DNA from: Diphasiastrum complanatum
Lineage: Eukaryota > Streptophyta > Lycopodiopsida > Lycopodiales > Lycopodiaceae
Assembly: GCA_029204225.1 (NCBI GenBank)
Contig: CM055105.1
Location: 14,285,221 to 14,349,220, forward strand
Length of the DNA stretch: 64,000 nt
Direction: 5' to 3'
Shown one piece after another: positions 52,677-64,000 of this stretch. The notes beneath the pieces are model-generated. The model was given only the letters and a program-made list of their open reading frames with translations. It was not told where the DNA came from and made no database searches. The translations under genes and the position numbers were made by a program. Numbering within the stretch: position 1 is the first letter of the stretch; every line of letters starts with the position of its first letter.

Positions 52677-53555
52677 CTAAGATCCATGATCGATCGACTT
52701 CACCAGGTGCTGTGGCGCTGGTCCATCCCCAACCTCGAGCGTGGAGTTGGAGTAGTAGTCCAACACAATGTCCTCAGTGATAGTAATTTTGTTGGTAATG
52801 GAGCCGCTGCTCATGACGCCACCGATATCCAAAGCCCAGAAGTGATGTCCCTGGTACGTGGGATTGTAATTGTTTGCGATAACTCCGGTTAGATGGGCTT
52901 CATAAACGATCCGGACTTTCATATAGCCTTTGGAGGCGGTAAGGATTGCGTGCTTGGTTTGATGCCGGGGTACCTTCACAGTCACTCCTGTCCCTGAACT
53001 TAGAGTGGTGGTACGGATTCTGACCCGCTCTCTCCAAATGCATACTGATAGGACAAGCTACTTTCTCCGCCAACTTTAGCCCCAAACCCGATCGAGTAGT
53101 TGATCTTCTGATCAAACTTTATGGTGTGCGTATTGGACCAGCCTGTAGAAACCGAATTGCTGCGCTGAGAGGACATGTTAGCTGTAAAAGTAGCTCCTTG
53201 GCTGTCATTGTTAACAAAATTCTGGTAACTAAGCATCACCGGTTGGGAACCTTCCTCAGTGACTGTGGAGCTCTGGACCACAAGCACGGTCTGGACCTGC
53301 GACCAACCGTAAGTCTTGTAGAGATCATTCCAAGGCGTGGGGCTTTCGTGGTAGGCATCATTGGGCCATCTGCCGAAGTAAGCCTGGACGGCTTTCTTGA
53401 CGGTGGAGTCACCGATGCCGAAAGATTCCACTTCGGCACCGGTAATCACATGGCGAAGACTTCCGAAGGCCGTCACGTTGCCATCCTTGATATCGATTGA
53501 AATAGCCACGAGAGTGGTGGTTTCTTATCTTGAGCAAGTGATGATCAGAGCCCAT
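52677..53555 (-). pseudogene. Aerolysin-type beta-pore-forming protein, broken
   Basis: On the minus strand the ATG at 53,555 opens a short frame (MGSDHHLLKIRNHHSR). A shift near 53,512 leads into the main frame (53,509-53,000), whose first codon is GTG with an in-frame stop upstream. It contains YGWSQVQTVL, a Ser/Thr-rich strand (SSQRSNSVSTGWSNTHTIKF) and GGESSLSYQYAFG, the pattern of the pore-loop region in aerolysin/ETX-MTX2 proteins. A second shift near 53,012 leads to the last part (52,985-52,677; HHFWALDIGGVM, ITITEDI). Total about 290 codons, single-exon. Such proteins form membrane pores and are known from bacteria, animals and some plants. Base composition is more GC-rich than the flanks. 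Two shifts make it a likely pseudogene, or a misassembled one. Confidence 0.7.
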
Positions 53556-53594
53556 CCCAAGAAACAAGAAACAGAGGCACTCAAACTGTTGTAA

Positions 53595-54426
53595 AGCTAC
53601 CTTTACAAGCTTTACTTCCGGCGCCACTCGCGCCAGCATTGTCCCCGGCGCCAGCAGCGCCTGTAGCGCAGGCATCCCAAAGGAAGCCGGGAACCACGAC
53701 TTAGCTTCCCAGCCTTCAAGTCTTGCCATCCACACCCACTTGACATACAAGCATCCAACTCGCCAACAAAGATCAGACTTAACCAACTTGAAGTTCCGAA
53801 ACCAACATTGAGATCCAACCTCGCGCCATGCCAGATCGGGGGTCTCGATGTGGGTGACCTCCCTCCGCGCTAGCCGCCCGACATACATCAAACTTAACCA
53901 ACTCGAAGATTCGTTACGAACGAGTAACATCTATTCCAAGCAAGCGGTCTGACTTACATCAGACTTAACCAACTGAAAGCTTCGTCACGAGCGCTAGAAG
54001 CCAACCTTGCGCCACGCCAAACTGGACAATCATAAACAGATAACTTCCACCCAAGCAAGCCAACCAACTCAGCCGACAGTTTAGAGCCCGTTCCCCAAGA
54101 GCTTAACCCATTCACGTTCATGCAAGGAACACTCAGAACCACAAGCCGTGACAGATATGGAGACAACCAGTTCCTGGACCAAATGGTCCCGACAACATAC
54201 AGCTGTGGCCACGGACCGAATGGTCCCGACGGCTTAACGCTGGCGTCCCAGGATACGACCCTCAGCTATGTGCCAAATTAAAAAGTTTGAAGCGGCCTTA
54301 CAACTGGCGCTTTTACGGAGCACTGAAACCCATAAGGTAATCAGAGTCAATTTGAGGAAAATCCCACTTTATTGAGAAATCTGAGAAGGTTAAATTTCAA
54401 GTGTGTGACCGACCCTAGCCTCCGGG
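53595..54426 (-). mobile_element. L-family LTR, truncated
   Basis: TGTAGCGC at 53,662 begins an L LTR (minus orientation). It stops at 54,426 within CCTCCGGG, the middle of the LTR in full copies, exactly where the next LTR starts. The 65 bases to its left are rich in GGCGCC, like the L internal stretches near 55,480-55,570 and 59,000-59,110. Confidence 0.75.
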
Positions 54427-57400
54427 TGTAGCGCAGGCATCCCAAAGGGAGCCGGGAACCATGACTTAGCTTCCCAGTCTTCAACTCTTGCCGTCCAAAC
54501 CCACTTGACATACAAGCAGCCAACTCGCCAACAACAATCAGACTTAACCAACTGGAAGCTCAAAAACCAACATTGAGATCCAACCTGGCGCCATGCCAAA
54601 TCCGGGGTCTCGATTTAGGTGACTTCCCTCCAAGCAAGTCGCCCGACCTACATCAAACTTAACCAACTCGAAGCTTCGTTACAAACGAGTAACATCCATT
54701 CCAAACAAGCGGTCTGACTTACATCAGACTTAACCAACTAAAAGCTTCGTCACGAGCGTTGGAAGCCAACCTGGCGCCACGCTAGACTGGACAGCCATAA
54801 ACAGGTAACTTCCACCCAAGCAAGCCATCCAACTCAGCCGACAGGTTAGAGCCAGTACCCCAAGAGCTTAACCCATTCACATTCATGCAAGGAACACTCA
54901 GAACCACAAGCCACGACAGATATGGAGACAACCAGTTCTTGGACCAGATGGTCCCAATAGCATACAGCTGGCGCCACAGACCGAATGGTCCCGACGGCAT
55001 ACCACTGGCGTCCCGGGATACGACCCTCAGCTATGTGCCAACTTAAAAATTTTGAAGTGGCCTTACAACTGGTGCTTTTATCGCACACTGAAACCCAGAA
55101 GGTCAACAGAGTAAGTCTGAGGACATCCCACTTTATTGATAAATCTGAGAAGGTTACATTCCACCCTACGGGGAGCTGGCATGCCAAGGCGAGTGCCAGG
55201 ACAACATTCCAGCAAGGGAGGCTAAGACTTGGTTGGAGCTCGCCCTGAGTCACAACCCGCACTCCCCTATAGTATTGCTGGGATTCGGCACCTCCCCTCA
55301 TAGCAGGCACTCTACCCAGGCTGGTATAGCACATTTTTCTCTCTCTAGGATTTTCTCTCTCTAGATTTTATTGATCCCCGGGCTTCCATTAATCATCCCT
55401 AGATCGTGTGAGGTGATTTCACATCGATCTGAGCTCTCTGGACTTCGCTAGAACCGCTCAAAGATTTTCAGCCATAGGAACTTGGCGCCGGCTGGATTCT
55501 GGTCATAGTGGCGCCGGGAGCAGCTAAGGGGCTGCTGGCACCGGGGAATGCTGGCGCTGGAAGTAAAGGTTATAAAGGTAGCTTTGCAACATCCACCCCA
55601 CCTTTATAACATCTGATGTCCTCATCAGATGTCAGATTAAAGTAAAGGTGTCTCCCATTTAAAATAAATATACATTTAAGCTACTTGGCACAGTACTCAA
55701 TTTACTGGCCACTCTTTATTAACATTGAAGCTGGCACACCACAAGTCGGAGGCTCAGCTCTTTGTATTGAAAAGTTACATAACTTGAAAATATCTCCTTG
55801 TCTGGGAAAAGCGTAGATTTTATATCGCTTTTGTAAAACCCAAGAACCTTATTAACTAGTGACAGAGGCCTTTCTTTGAAATGTTCGCCCCTGTCGCTTC
55901 TGACTTTCGACTTTGGAACTCCATTTGAGCTCCTGATTTGTCCTTGATGCACTTTGTGTTGAGCTCCATGAGCTCCAGATTTGATCAGTTCCGCACAGGC
56001 ATCAAGGCTCCCTGAGCCAAAGGATTTATCGTTTGATTGCCCACTTTAGGGTCCACTATGTGCCTTGTTGCTTCTGCACCTTGATTTCTCTCCTTGTCCC
56101 AGCCTGATCTTGATACTTTTCCTTCTTGGCACCTTAAGGTAGGCAAAGATTGAGTACTCCTCAATGCACCTCTCACCTAGCTTGAAGTAGCTATTTGAAT
56201 CAGCCCAAATGTAACCATTGACCTCGTGGAGAGCCAAAGGGTCGCACCAGTTTGATCCGCATACGAACTATCTCTTCGCGTTTGTTTGAAGCACCATGTC
56301 CGTCGCACAAAACTTGACTTTCACAATTCCATCACTGGTCAGTTGCCTCACAGTCAAAACAAGAAGTGTACATCGAGCTTGGCTTCAAGTAGCTCTCTTT
56401 GAATCAGACACATGCACCCAGAGTTTGCACTAGTCTGATCTCAATACGAAATGTCCCTTAGCGTCCGTTCGAAATACCAAGTCTCTCATGCAAGACTCGA
56501 CTTTCACAGTTCCTTCATTGATCAGCTGCCTTACACGTAACACAAGCGAGTGTACTCATATGTTTCGTCATCATTGCTGGTCCAGAGAAAGCCTATAACA
56601 AGCTTTCCTTTCCACAACAAAAACTTGTCAACTTATTAGGTCCAAAGTTCGCCAGTCTTCTCGTGTGAGTATGGCTAGGTCACCTTGAATTTGCCCCTGT
56701 TTTGATCAACTTTCATTCAAAATTTGCCCCAAGAGAAAAGTGTGTGTGATAGTTCCCCTCCACTTATAAAATTAGCTGATCGGACTTAGAGTAGACTTCT
56801 TCGAACAAAAAGCCTTTCCAACACTTTGCTTCCCATCTGCTAGAATTATGGCTCGATCTAACTTGTTGCCAATATCTGAAGAGGATCCGAGTCTTTTCCC
56901 TTTGAGGAAAAAAACCCAACTGATACTGGATATCACCCATGCTCAGTAAGTTTCAGTTCCGAAGGTGGCCGTCCCAGAATGAAGACCAAATGCTCCATAG
57001 AAGATCTCCCCTAAAATTGCCTTTTCCAACTTTTGACTTCCTACTTGCATCTAGTGGGCGTTGTCGCAAATGAAACTAACCCAAGAAACAAGCTAGTCAT
57101 CCATCCTTTGCAAACATTGAGTCGTTTCGTTGTCGTTCACGTGCGAGTACTCGAATTGCAAATCCACCCCACAGATTCTGTAGTCCTCTTTGTTTGATGG
57201 TATCAGGCTTCAAAAGAAAGGTTCCTTCTCGAGCCATCAGCTCCTTGTATCACAAGCAATCATGCAAACCAGACAAAGCACGAGTACTAAGACTCACCAC
57301 GAATACATACAAGTAAGACACTGATTTACTAACAAGTAACAAAGACAAGATCCCCCTTTGAGATGGTCCTGCCAATGGACCTTTGCCTGGCCGTGCCCAT

Positions 57401-58847
57401 ACAAATCGATCACATAATCAGCCCACATAGGACACCCCTCCAACTATAATTGCTTTCATCATTAAGCAGCACAGTGCCTCAGTCACGCCCCAACACTTTT
57501 TGGTCGATAGCCCTTATAGCTAAACGATCGGCAGCTATTCCGAACCGGCAGCTAACCACCCGTGCTTTACACCCGAATTCTAACAGCATCTCTATATCAA
57601 TGGTTAACCCGTACAGTTCGAATATGTCACCCCGCACCCCACCTGGCACAGACTGTGCTTACACCAAACTAATGGCAGCACACTGCCTCATCTGTCCTAC
57701 GTGCGGACAGCGCCAGGCCCGAACCGCGAGAACTGACCGTGCTTACACGTCAAGGGCAGCACCTTGACTCATCAAGTCCCCCGTTCTGCCGATCACCCCG
57801 ATCGTGGATGCACCCATGCTTACACTGTGGGCCGCACCTTGCACAACAGTTGTGTTGATGAACACCAAATAGTGGCCATTTCCGTGAGATCCGCATAGCT
57901 GACCGGCCAGTCGGCTCTGATACCACATGTAGCGCAGGCATCCCAAAGGGAGCCAGCAACCACGACTTAGCTTCCCAGTCTTCAACTCTTGCCATCCAAA
58001 CCCACTTGCCATACAAGCAGCCAACTCGCCAACAACGATAAGACTTGACCAACTTGAAGTTCCGAAAACCAACATTGAGATCCAAACTGGCGCCATGCCA
58101 GATCGGGGGTCCCGATGTGGGTGACATCCCTCCAAGCAAGCCCCCGATGTACATCAAACTTAACCAACTCAAAGGTTCGTTACAAACGAGTAACATCCAT
58201 TCCAAGCAAGCGGCCTGACTTACATCAGACTTAACCCACTGAAAGCTTCGTTATGAGTGCTGGAAGCCAACCTGGTGCCACGCCAGACTGGACAGCTATA
58301 AACTCCACCCAAGCAAGCCATCCAACTCAGCCAACATGTTAGAGCCCATTCCCCAAGAGCTTAACCCATTCACGTTCATGCAAGGAACACTCAGAACCAC
58401 AAGCCGTGACAAATATGGAGACAACCAGTTGCTGGACCAAATGGTCCCGACAACATACCGATGCCAGCGCCACGGACCGAATGGTCCCGACGGCATACCG
58501 CTAGCGTCCCGGGATACGACCCTCAGCTATGTGCCAACTTAAAAAATTTTGAAGCGGCCTTACAACTGGCGCTTTTACCGAACACTGAAACCCAGAAGGT
58601 AATCAGAGTCAGTTTGAGGAAAATCCCAATTTACTGATAAATTTGAGAAGGTTACAATTCAAGTGTGTGACCGACCCTAGTCTCCGGGGAGCTGGCATGT
58701 CAAGGCGAGTGCCAGGAGAAGATTCCAGCAAGGGAGGCTGAGACTTGGTTGGAGCTCGCCCTGAGTGGCAACCCGCACTCCCCTATAGTATTGGTGGGAT
58801 TCGGCACCCCCCCTCATAGCAAGCACTCTACCCAGGCTGGTAAAGCA
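54427..58847 (-). mobile_element. L-family LTR element, complete copy
   Basis: 3' LTR 54,427-55,331 (905 bp), internal 55,332-57,927, 5' LTR 57,928-58,847 (920 bp). PBS TGGTATCAGAGCC is the reverse complement of 57,913-57,925, and an AGAGAGAGAAAAA polypurine tract lies next to the 3' LTR. The 2.6-kb internal region has no CCHC, protease, integrase or RT motif. Short minus frames (55,719-55,952; 55,985-56,237) are unrecognised. This is a non-autonomous element, and the reference for the other L pieces here. Confidence 0.85.
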
Positions 58848-60240
58848 CATTTTTCTCTCTCTAGGATTTTCTCTCTCTAGATTTTATTGATCCCCAGGCT
58901 TCCTTTAATCATGTCTAGATCGTGTGAGGTGATTGCACATCGATCTGAGCTCTCTGGACTTCGCTAGAACCGATAAAAAATTTTCAGCCATAGGAACTTG
59001 TCGACGGCTGAATTCTGGTCACAGTGGCACCAGGAGCGACGCTGGCGACGGGAGCAGCTGGGGCATAGCTGGCGCCGGGGACAATGCTCACACCAGTGGC
59101 GCCGGAAGGAAAGCTTATAAAGGTAGCTTTACAACATCCACCCCACCTTTATAAAATCTGATGTCCTCATCAGATGTCAGATTAAAGTAAAGGTGTCTCC
59201 CAATTAAAATAAATATACATTTAAGCTACTTGGCACAGTACTCAATTTATTGGCCACTTTTCATTAACATTGAAGCTGGCACACCACAAGTCGGGGGCTC
59301 AGCTCTTTGTATTGTAAAATTACATGACTTGAAAATATCTCTTTGTTTGGAAAAAGCGTAGATTTTATATCGCTTACGTAAAACCCAAGAACCTTATTAA
59401 CTGGTGACAGAGGCCTTTCTGCGAAATGCTCGCCCCTGTCGCTTCTGACTTTTTGACTTTGGAACTCCTTTGAGCTCCTGATTTGTCCTTGATGCACTTT
59501 GTGTTGAGCTCCCTGAGCTCTAGATTTGGACAGTTCCGCACAGGCATCAAGGCTCCCTGAGCCAAAGGATTTATCGTTTGATTGCCCACTTTATGGTCCA
59601 CTCCGTGCCTTGTTGCTTTTGCACCTTGATTTCTCTCCTTGTCCCAGCCTGATCTTGATATTTTTCCTTCTTGGCTCTTTAAGGTAGGCAAAGATTGAGT
59701 ACTCCGCAATGCACCTCTCACTTAGCTTGAAGTAGCTCTTTGAATCAGCCCAAATGTAACCATTGACCTCGTGGAGAGCCAAAGGGTCGCACCAGTTTGA
59801 TCCGCATACGAACTATCTCTTCGCGTTTGTTTGAAGCACCATGTCCGTCGCACAAAACTTGACTTTCACAATTCCATCACTGGTCAGTTGCCTCACAGTC
59901 AAAACAAGAAGTGTACATCGAGCTTGGCTTCAAGTAGCTCTCTTTGAATCAAACACATGCACCCAGAGTTTGCACTAGTCTGATCTCAATACGAAATGTC
60001 CCTTAGCGTCCGTTCGAAATACCAAGTCTCTCATGCAAGACTCGACTTTCACAGTTCCTTCATTGATCAGCTGCCTTACACGTAACACAAGCGAGTGTAC
60101 TCATATGTTTCGTCATCATTGCCAGTCCAGAGAAAGCCTATAACAAGCTTTCCTTTCCACAACAAAAACTTGTCAACTTATTAGGTCCAAAGTTCGCCAG
60201 TCTTCTCGTGTGAGTATGGCTAGGTCACCTTGAATTTGCC
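58848..60240 (-). mobile_element. L-family internal part of a tandem second unit
   Basis: Repeats 55,332-56,700 and uses the LTR at 57,928-58,847 as its 3' LTR, so the order is LTR-internal-LTR-internal with a shared LTR. This is usual after recombination between LTRs. It contains a 115-codon minus frame (59,721-59,374) with no recognised domain. It ends at 60,240 against an E fragment, as at 632. Confidence 0.8.
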
Positions 60241-62668
60241 CCTGTTTCTGATTTGAAATTAATTTATGAGATACCATTTAGAGATCCAGATCTATATTGC
60301 AGAACCTCTCAAAATACCCTAAACAAGTTTAACCAATGGTTTCAACTGTTAGCATTACCAAAAATGTAAATACTAACCACTGGTCTACAGATCATTATCA
60401 CACAAGAATTCCCCTTTGAAATCACTAATGTCCCACACAACAGAAAATCAAAAAGAGTATCTGACCATCCTAAAACCAAACATAGGATCTGATCTTCAAC
60501 CATTTCCAAAAAATACTTCCAACCATTGAATTCTCCCATAAAAGAAAAGTCCAAACAGTTGAAGTATATACCAATAGATATCCAATATCTATACCCGAAA
60601 TGGTACAAGGAATTTTATTCCTTTAAGAAGATTTTTAAACGCATTATCCGATAATCTAGAGATCTAAAAAACTCCCTCTGGATTTCCAATACCATATATG
60701 CACATATCTATTCCACCAAGTACTAGAGTACCCCATATTTGTTCCTAATGGATCACAATAATCCATTTACAAAATTGTGATTTAACAGAATTTGTAGAAG
60801 GTTTTACCGTCACATAAAACAACCATCTGGTTGGTACTATCATTCACAAATTCCTATCATTTGAGAGTTCCAACTCTTAGAAATAAGGCTCTTTACAGTA
60901 CAAATGTGAACTAAGTATCATTCTCATTCCATGTCACAATCTATAATCACAAATAGGGTCAACTCATGGTCCCATAGATATTAAAAATCAATTCAATTTA
61001 ATGAATTCAATAAACTGGTGCTATGTGATTTTCTTACAGGGATTATTAACCAATCCAAACTACATAACACAATCACATTTACCTACTCAAGTGTCTCATT
61101 TTCTTGCCCCCTTAGATATTTCGGTCACCCGAAAAAAAATCATCAGCAAAGGCACCAAAAATTCCTTTGACACAAGTAAATGCTAGGTTATCACCCTTTT
61201 GACTACACTAGCTTAAGTATTACTTCGTTAAATTTGTTTGAACCTAATGGAGAATCCATAAAATTTGGATCCGGGTAATCTTTTACGATATTCAATACAC
61301 TTATTTTTTATCGTATATACAGCTACCACCAAATATATGATCTTTATTCCATTTATTCACTTTAACAAGTATCTCAAAAGCTTTAGTTTGTCCAATCCTA
61401 AAGATCAAAATCATTTAGGATAAGCCGATCGGTGCACCACTGTTCTCATATGGTTGCTAGTAACTTAATTTTCTGAGTTGATTTCGCATCCACTTTCGGA
61501 ATCAACTTTAAAGTTACCCAATGTCAAGCCCTTAGGAACCCTTGGTCGACCGACATGCAACAAGCATAGGTACAGACACTCATGCAATTCACGAAGTGCT
61601 GTCCTACCACAAGCGTCAACTTTAACAAAAAAAAAAAACATGCTCAAAAGGAAAAAACATAGGACCCAAAATGTCAAACATGCCTTCATTTAAAAAAAAA
61701 CCCCAAGGTTTTGCAATAGACAGGTCCCTACCATAGCCGTGCAACAGCCGCCATCATCGAAGGAAAAAAGAGGCTCCACAAACCTGCAGAGAAAGAGGGA
61801 AAGAGAGAGATCATCGTGGCGCTACAGCCCACCAGCTGATTCTCAACACCTATTCGACCTCCCTCGATGCAAGAAAAGGTGGAAAAGTGCACCTAATCAG
61901 CTTGCTTCTAGTCTTTTCCAATCGCAGCTTCCGATCCATTTTTCCATTCAATGGCTTCAATGCCTACTGAAACTCCAAACAGCCCACACTGTCCCCAGCT
62001 GCCATAAGTTTCCAAAGAACGCATTTGCAGGTTCATCTATTGGCACACCACCTACAACTTTCACGGGGAACCCAAAGTGTTTCCAGTCTGCTACAAAACT
62101 AATGTTTTTGAATAGACGAATTCGTTCTACCTTCCTGGCAAATAGGAATAGGAAACTCATTACAAAGGTAACAAGTTTAGTTTCATTCATGCAAAGCTTT
62201 CAAATGTTCAACACATCATCTGTAACAGCCATTTACATGCTTCTGTCTGCAACAGGTTAATCCACACAATAGATAGTCCCAGCGACTAACATCCTTTAAC
62301 GGCTGTCCAAAGATCACAGAAGGTTAAGAACAAGTTTGGAAGGAGGATACAAGGCTTGTTTCATAGGTTACCCTTCTTCTACATAAGACACAATTGCAGA
62401 ATTTGACAACCATTTGGTGTTCTCTAGGAGTTCCAACTTAGCAACATATCTGTTTTTCACTCATCCATCTCACTGTAACCAGAGAAATGAACTTGAAAAG
62501 ATGATAGGGCCACTTCCCACAGCCAAACTTAAAGCTATGCACAGAAGAAGGTTTTTCCAGAACTCAGATTGCATGCATCCACTTTCCCAAATCTTTATCT
62601 GCTACAGTTTAGAGAATCGGCAATTTACAATATCCATCCAATGTTTTCAGTTTTCAGTTTGCATGGAA
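60241..62668 (+). repeat. E fragment and segment F, copy 4
   Basis: Counterpart of 633-3,060, including the minus frames at 60,342-60,608, 61,465-61,689 and 61,957-62,190. I noticed two changed bases near 60,383 relative to 775. See the entries for the first copy. Confidence 0.8.
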
Positions 62669-63503
62669 TACATGTATCCTCATGTTCATCACTTGGAAGG
62701 TCAATGATTGGATCATCATCAGGAGGTATCCTCACTATACCATCTTTCCCACTGGATGTATCTATCTTCTCGGCATCCTCGTCTTCATACATCTTGGATT
62801 CATCAAAGATAACATCATCTTTCTACCTGTCTGATTTTCGACCAATGCTTTGAAGCTCTTGAAATTGTCAAATGCATCTGATGTCTTCTTCAAGAAGTAG
62901 ATCCACGTCTTACGTGACATATCATCAATAAAGGTCATGAAATAGAAGGCTTTACCTAAGGACATGGTCCTCATAGGCCCGCATAAATCTATGTGGATTA
63001 AATCCAGGATGTTCTTTGCTCTTGCAACACCACCTTTATTGAACTTCTCTCGATGCTGCTTCCCATATACACATGATTCGCACATCGATTTCAAGTGGTC
63101 TTCTATGGTAGGCAATCCTGTTACCATCTCCAATTTTCTCATCAAACTGAGGCTTCCCAAGTTCAAGTGACCAAGCCTCTTATGCCACAACTCAGTTTGT
63201 GATGGAATGGACGATACGAGTCCATGTTGCCCCTTGATTGTAACATTCAACCTGTACAATTTTGTACTGGGCTCCCTTACTCCATCCGCAATAACTTTGA
63301 ACTTTTGGTTCACATCCTTCGGAACGCAACGATCATGGGCGAATTCTACTTTCAACTTTTGATCAGTAATGACTCCAACAAAAAGTAGATTTTTTTTCAA
63401 ACCTGGTACGTAAAGTACCTCCCTGATCATCCTACTTTTGCCATCAAGTAGTTGGATTGAAACGGTGCCTATCCCCTTGATCTTGCACACCTCACCATTT
63501 GCT
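62669..63503 (-). pseudogene. Copia-1 pol remnant, second copy
   Basis: Same as 3,061-3,896, but lacking the extra base near 3,755, so protease C-terminal part, integrase HHCC finger and first catalytic region form one open frame (63,503-62,762). The protease active site and gag are removed by the deletion at 63,503/63,504. The frame reads on into antisense X1 sequence, which is fortuitous. Confidence 0.85.
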
Positions 63504-64000
63504 AAGGGTGTGCCAGATGACACTCTTTCAGATCTGATGGATGTGGGTTGGGAATGCAAGACAGTTGGAGATATTGAATGTAGAATTAAGAAATCTTTTA
63601 TGATATTTCATTATTGCATTGCGAGACAAATGCTTAGTCTTACATTCAGTTACCAAAGATGAAAACGAATAAGTGGGACCTGGATGCCACTAGATCCATT
63701 CAAATGGATGGTCACATAGATAAAAAAGAAGTCCACATTTTCAACAATAAAGATATGCTAACTACAATTGTAGTGAAGCTTGAGTTATATCAGACAAGAG
63801 TTCGTCTTAATGTATAATGAAATTCTACCTGAACACTTCAGATTCATTATCAATGAAAAGGTGGTAATATTTTATTCTGATGTGCAAATCAGTCAATGAT
63901 TATATGTGTAACTCTATTCAGAGAATAAAGAAATTAACAAGTTGCTTATCTTTCATGTAGATGCGAAAAAGATAGGAAAACACAACACCCTGCAAGGATC
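63504..64000 (+). pseudogene. Gene X, second half of copy 1 duplicate
   Basis: Matches 7,614-8,111: CKGVPDD-type region minus its first residues, DLMDVGWECKTVGDIECRIK, KSFMIFHYCIARQMLSL, then the intron and the last-exon start (63,961). It runs off the window end. Confidence 0.8.

Larger units (their letters stand above)
59609..64000 (+). repeat. Near-identical second copy of the window start
   Basis: 59,609-63,503 matches 1-3,896 and 63,504-64,000 matches 7,614-8,111, with only a handful of differences noticed. The offset is 59,608 bases up to the deletion. Relative to the first copy 3,897-7,613 are missing, that is the rest of copia-1, the AT-rich block, the minisatellite and the first half of X1. 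Because both joined sequences are continuous genes in the first copy, the second copy is the derived one. Confidence 0.9.

Noticed and set aside
53126-53500. 124-codon plus-strand frame opposite the aerolysin-like gene
   Set aside because: Shadow frame; the minus strand carries the coherent family pattern.

Overview
The window looks like TE-dense intergenic DNA of a land plant. The evidence is plant-type Ty1/copia and Ty3/gypsy pol remnants, primer-binding sites matching the initiator-Met tRNA (TGGTATCAGAGCC), short GT-AG introns of about 100-125 bases in AT-rich DNA, and LTRs nested inside one another. No intact housekeeping gene, rRNA or tRNA gene was found. An aerolysin-type pseudogene would fit a fern, moss or other non-seed plant, but the lineage is a guess.

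Layout. 1-632: internal part of an LTR family called L here. 633-3,060: repeats of family E and its cargo segment F. 3,061-4,884: a decayed copia gag-pol (copia-1). 5,540-6,332: AT-rich DNA and a stem-loop minisatellite. 6,804-8,142: a broken copy (X1) of an unrecognised gene X. About 8,600-14,685: a minus-strand LTR element with a gag-like coiled-coil gene, carrying a nested 2.6-kb LTR element. 15,180-17,640: a gypsy remnant. 17,641-25,338: ParB-like and zinc-knuckle fragments, gene X2 split by an E element, and a Ulp1-like protease fragment. 26,175-31,728: L elements in a large inverted arrangement with a 62-bp perfect palindrome. 32,000-34,100: a histone H3-like/Ulp1-like protease gene. 34,303-35,658: gene X4, convergent with it. 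36,844-38,980: hypothetical gene W, then the inverted partner of the minisatellite/AT-rich block. 38,989-51,200: a second protease/X copy (X3), split by copia-2 (40,063-45,104) and an E element (45,105-49,896), then a zinc-knuckle gene Z. 52,677-53,555: broken aerolysin-like gene. 53,595-60,240: tandem L elements. 59,609-64,000: near-identical repeat of the window start, at an offset of 59,608 bases and lacking 3.7 kb.

The most interesting content is a repeated gene set that is neither gag-pol nor an ordinary host gene. It comprises (i) a gene joining a histone H3-like fold, a basic/acidic linker and a C48 (Ulp1-like) cysteine protease; (ii) a convergent multi-exon gene X of unknown fold; and (iii) divergent from X, a zinc-knuckle/ParB-like reading frame Z. 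X and protease pieces recur at four to five places in both orientations, sharing splice sites and a short upstream module. This suggests a multi-gene mobile or virus-like element that handles chromatin, now decayed by stops, frameshifts and retroelement insertions. That interpretation is inference; the repeated arrangement is directly visible.
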